Part shown: piece after piece, positions 22,939 to 24,243 of the stretch
Layout of the letters: each line of letters opens with the position of its first letter
Numbering within the stretch: the stretch's first letter is position 1
Source of the DNA: Bacillota bacterium
GTDB lineage: Bacteria > Eremiobacterota > SpSt-956 > JAKJGF01
NCBI GenBank assembly: GCA_029555925.1
Contig: JAKPQU010000526.1
Span: 1-24,243 of the forward strand
Length of the DNA: 24,243 bases
Direction of reading: 5' to 3'
Translations under genes and position numbers: made by a program
Notes under the pieces: model-generated
Databases searched by the model: none
What the model was told of the DNA's origin: nothing
What the model saw: the letters and a program-made list of their open reading frames with translations, nothing else

Positions 22939-23073
22939 GTGACACGTGACGCGTGACGCGTGACGGGTGGTTTCGTGATGCGTAATGCGTGATGCGTGAT
23001 GCATGGTTTCACCGGTTACAGGGCGAACACAGTGGTTCGCCCCTACTTTTCACGGCTCACGACTCACGACTCA
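22939..23073. repeat. Composite heptad-hairpin repeat, copy 2
   Basis: GTGACAC, GTGACGC, GTGACGC and GTGACGG (22939-22966), then GTGGTTTC, then GTGATGC, GTAATGC, GTGATGC and GTGATGC (22975-23002), then ATGGTTTCACC. A hairpin GGGCGAAC-ACAGTG-GTTCGCCC (23021-23028 with 23035-23042) and CTAC follow, then opposed CACGGCT/CACGACT-type heptads reaching the stop of the next gene. It shares its order of parts with 9969-10049. The 4-heptad plus TGGTTTC block is duplicated here. Confidence 0.75.
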
Positions 23074-23637
23074 CTTCTTAATAATATCTTTTACTATATC
23101 TCCCGGATTTAAAATCTCAATAAGTTGCCAGTGGTTTTCATACTTTCTCATTTTCAATTTTACAGTAACGTTTTTTTCACCGTCATCTATATTGAGTGCC
23201 ACGACTGCGATCTTTCCTTCTTTTTCCAGGCATGTTATAGATGAATTCATAAGGAGCTTTTTCCTGAGTTCTCCCCTGTTTTCATTATCACTATCAGAGG
23301 ATTCGACAAATTTCTGTAAATTCTCTCTAAATTTTTCTTTAATTTTCGGCTTTAAAGCCTCACCAAGACCTTTATTCAGGATATTTCCAAGAATCCCACC
23401 TGTTCCTGACTCTTCAAATTTCTCCGTAAAAAATTTGGACACGTCATCTATAAGACTTTCACAGAGGGAATCGGTATCGACATATTTCTGGAATTTCTCC
23501 CAGTCATGACCTTTTATACTCCTCAAAATCATTATGACAGAATACTGCGGCGTAGAGGTATAATGCCAGAAATAAAAAAGCAATCCTGTTATTGCAAGAG
23601 CTACCACCAGACCTGCTACAATAAAAATTTTTTTCAC
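23071..23637 (-). CDS. Membrane-anchored protein of unknown function (DUF2939-like)
   Basis: 188 residues from GTG 23637, which has AGGAG 8 nt upstream; a TTG six codons earlier is less likely. One N-terminal transmembrane segment (IFIVAGLVVALAITGLLFYF) is followed by an extracytoplasmic domain. SVIMILRSIKGHDWEKFQKYVDTDSL resembles the start of DUF2939-type domains, in which a helical region precedes a beta domain (here CLEKEGKIAVVALNI and VTVKLKMRKYENHWQLIEI). The function of the family is unknown. It lies 21 nt after the WG-repeat gene and is probably cotranscribed with it. The TGA stop lies inside the heptads of the composite repeat. Confidence 0.75.
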   Translation of the reverse strand: MKKIFIVAGLVVALAITGLLFYFWHYTSTPQYSVIMILRSIKGHDWEKFQKYVDTDSLCESLIDDVSKFFTEKFEESGTGGILGNILNKGLGEALKPKIKEKFRENLQKFVESSDSDNENRGELRKKLLMNSSITCLEKEGKIAVVALNIDDGEKNVTVKLKMRKYENHWQLIEILNPGDIVKDIIKK

Positions 23638-23658
23638 ATTATCAGCTCCTACCAATTA

Positions 23659-24243
23659 TTATTCCTTTTTCTCCCAGATAACCTTCCCGGTATTATCTAT
23701 ATAATAATATTTTCCATCAGCCATAACAGCTGAAAGACCATTTGAAAAACTTATGGCATTATCATAAACCGGTTCTATGATAAATCTTCCGGTTTTATCT
23801 ATAAACCCCCATTTTTCTTTAACCTTTACAGGAGCAAGGCCTTCAGAAAAATCTCCTGCTCCGTCAAACTGAGAGGTTATAAAAAAAGAACCTTTCTTAT
23901 CAATAAATCCCCATCTATCATCAATAGATACTGCAGCCAGATCTTCTGAGAACATACTGGCTTCACTGAATTGAGGTTTTATGATAAAATTACCTGCCTT
24001 ATCTATATAACCGTATACATAACCTGACTGTACCAGAGCTATACCGTCCTTAAACCTAGACGGAGCATCGAACTGAGGTTTTATAATGAGATTACCTGTT
24101 TTATCTATACAGCCCCATTTACGGTCTTTCATTACAAAAGCTATACCTTCGAAGAAATTACAGGCATTATCAAACTGCGGTTTTATGATAATTTTTTCTG
24201 ATTTATCCATATAACCCCATTTACCATCAATCATTACTCCCAT
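23659..24243 (-). CDS. WG-repeat protein, 5' end outside window
   Basis: 194 residues are visible. They consist of about six KWG-type beta-hairpin repeats, each with WG(Y/F/C)IDK-x-G-x-x-I-I-x-P-x-F (KWGYMDK, KWGCIDKTG, YGYIDKAG, RWGFIDKKG, KWGFIDKTG and a final YYYIDNTG). WG repeats form bacterial beta-propeller-like or solenoid binding surfaces of unclear function. The first visible residue, a Met at the very edge, falls within a repeat, so the true start is probably to the right, outside the window. No signal peptide can be judged. The membrane-anchored gene follows by 21 nt. Confidence 0.88.
   Translation of the reverse strand: MGVMIDGKWGYMDKSEKIIIKPQFDNACNFFEGIAFVMKDRKWGCIDKTGNLIIKPQFDAPSRFKDGIALVQSGYVYGYIDKAGNFIIKPQFSEASMFSEDLAAVSIDDRWGFIDKKGSFFITSQFDGAGDFSEGLAPVKVKEKWGFIDKTGRFIIEPVYDNAISFSNGLSAVMADGKYYYIDNTGKVIWEKKE

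Noticed and set aside
1..24243. tRNA, rRNA or transposase genes
   Set aside because: I saw no cloverleaf-like sequence ending in CCA, no conserved rRNA segments and no DDE or Y1/RAYT motifs in any sizeable reading frame. A dedicated search could still find a missed small RNA.

Overview
The window is about 24 kb of AT-rich bacterial chromosome. It has dense, mostly co-oriented genes, clear sigma70-type promoters (TTGTAA/TTGTTA/CTGACA, 17 nt, TATAAT) and good Shine-Dalgarno (SD) sites. I cannot name the organism. A DUF5693 protein next to a CsaB-type pyruvyl transferase, a Gld-type ABC exporter operon, long TPR and WG-repeat proteins and a degenerate lethal-factor-like domain suggest an uncultured, sparsely sampled phylum rather than a model lineage. 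I saw no rRNA, tRNA, CRISPR array, transposase or phage gene.

Layout. 1-4000 (minus strand): a GrpE-like protein, a short Hsp70/DnaK and a degenerate Ser/Thr kinase with a tandem-repeat acidic tail that leaves the window. 4001-9898 (minus): a five-gene operon of ABC ATPase, ABC-2 permease, GldG-like protein, DUF4340 protein and hemB, with a promoter and a hairpin terminator. 10047-15890 (minus): TPR protein, DUF5693 membrane protein and CsaB as one unit, then a HEAT-repeat gene with its own promoter. 15980-18603 (plus): a protein with a degenerate anthrax-lethal-factor-like domain, a 98-residue unknown and a TIM-barrel protein. 18792-20998 (plus): a radical SAM/SPASM enzyme, a cyclic-nucleotide-binding-domain protein and a small secreted protein. 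21017-24243 (minus): a WG-repeat protein (partial), a membrane-anchored protein, a NifS-like cysteine desulfurase and, directly behind its stop codon, a 5'-truncated esterase.

The most unusual signal is between the genes. Most intergenic regions carry arrays of 7-bp tandem repeats whose sequence differs from locus to locus but stays uniform within a locus (GTGACGC, GTGAACA, GTGAAAA, CTGAAAG and others). Arrays at gene ends read with GTGA on the coding strand, and five genes use a TGA inside the array as their own stop codon. Opposed arrays form hairpins, including the apparent hemB terminator. Two copies of a roughly 100-nt inverted-repeat element, differing by exactly two heptads, each sit just downstream of a TTGTAA-17-TATAAT promoter in the 5' leader of an operon. 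A second composite repeat with a GGGCGAAC/GTTCGCCC-type hairpin occurs at the ends of two other genes. At two or three genes a hairpin lies between a strong SD and the start codon.

All functional statements rest on reading motifs and known family features. No database search or folding program was run.
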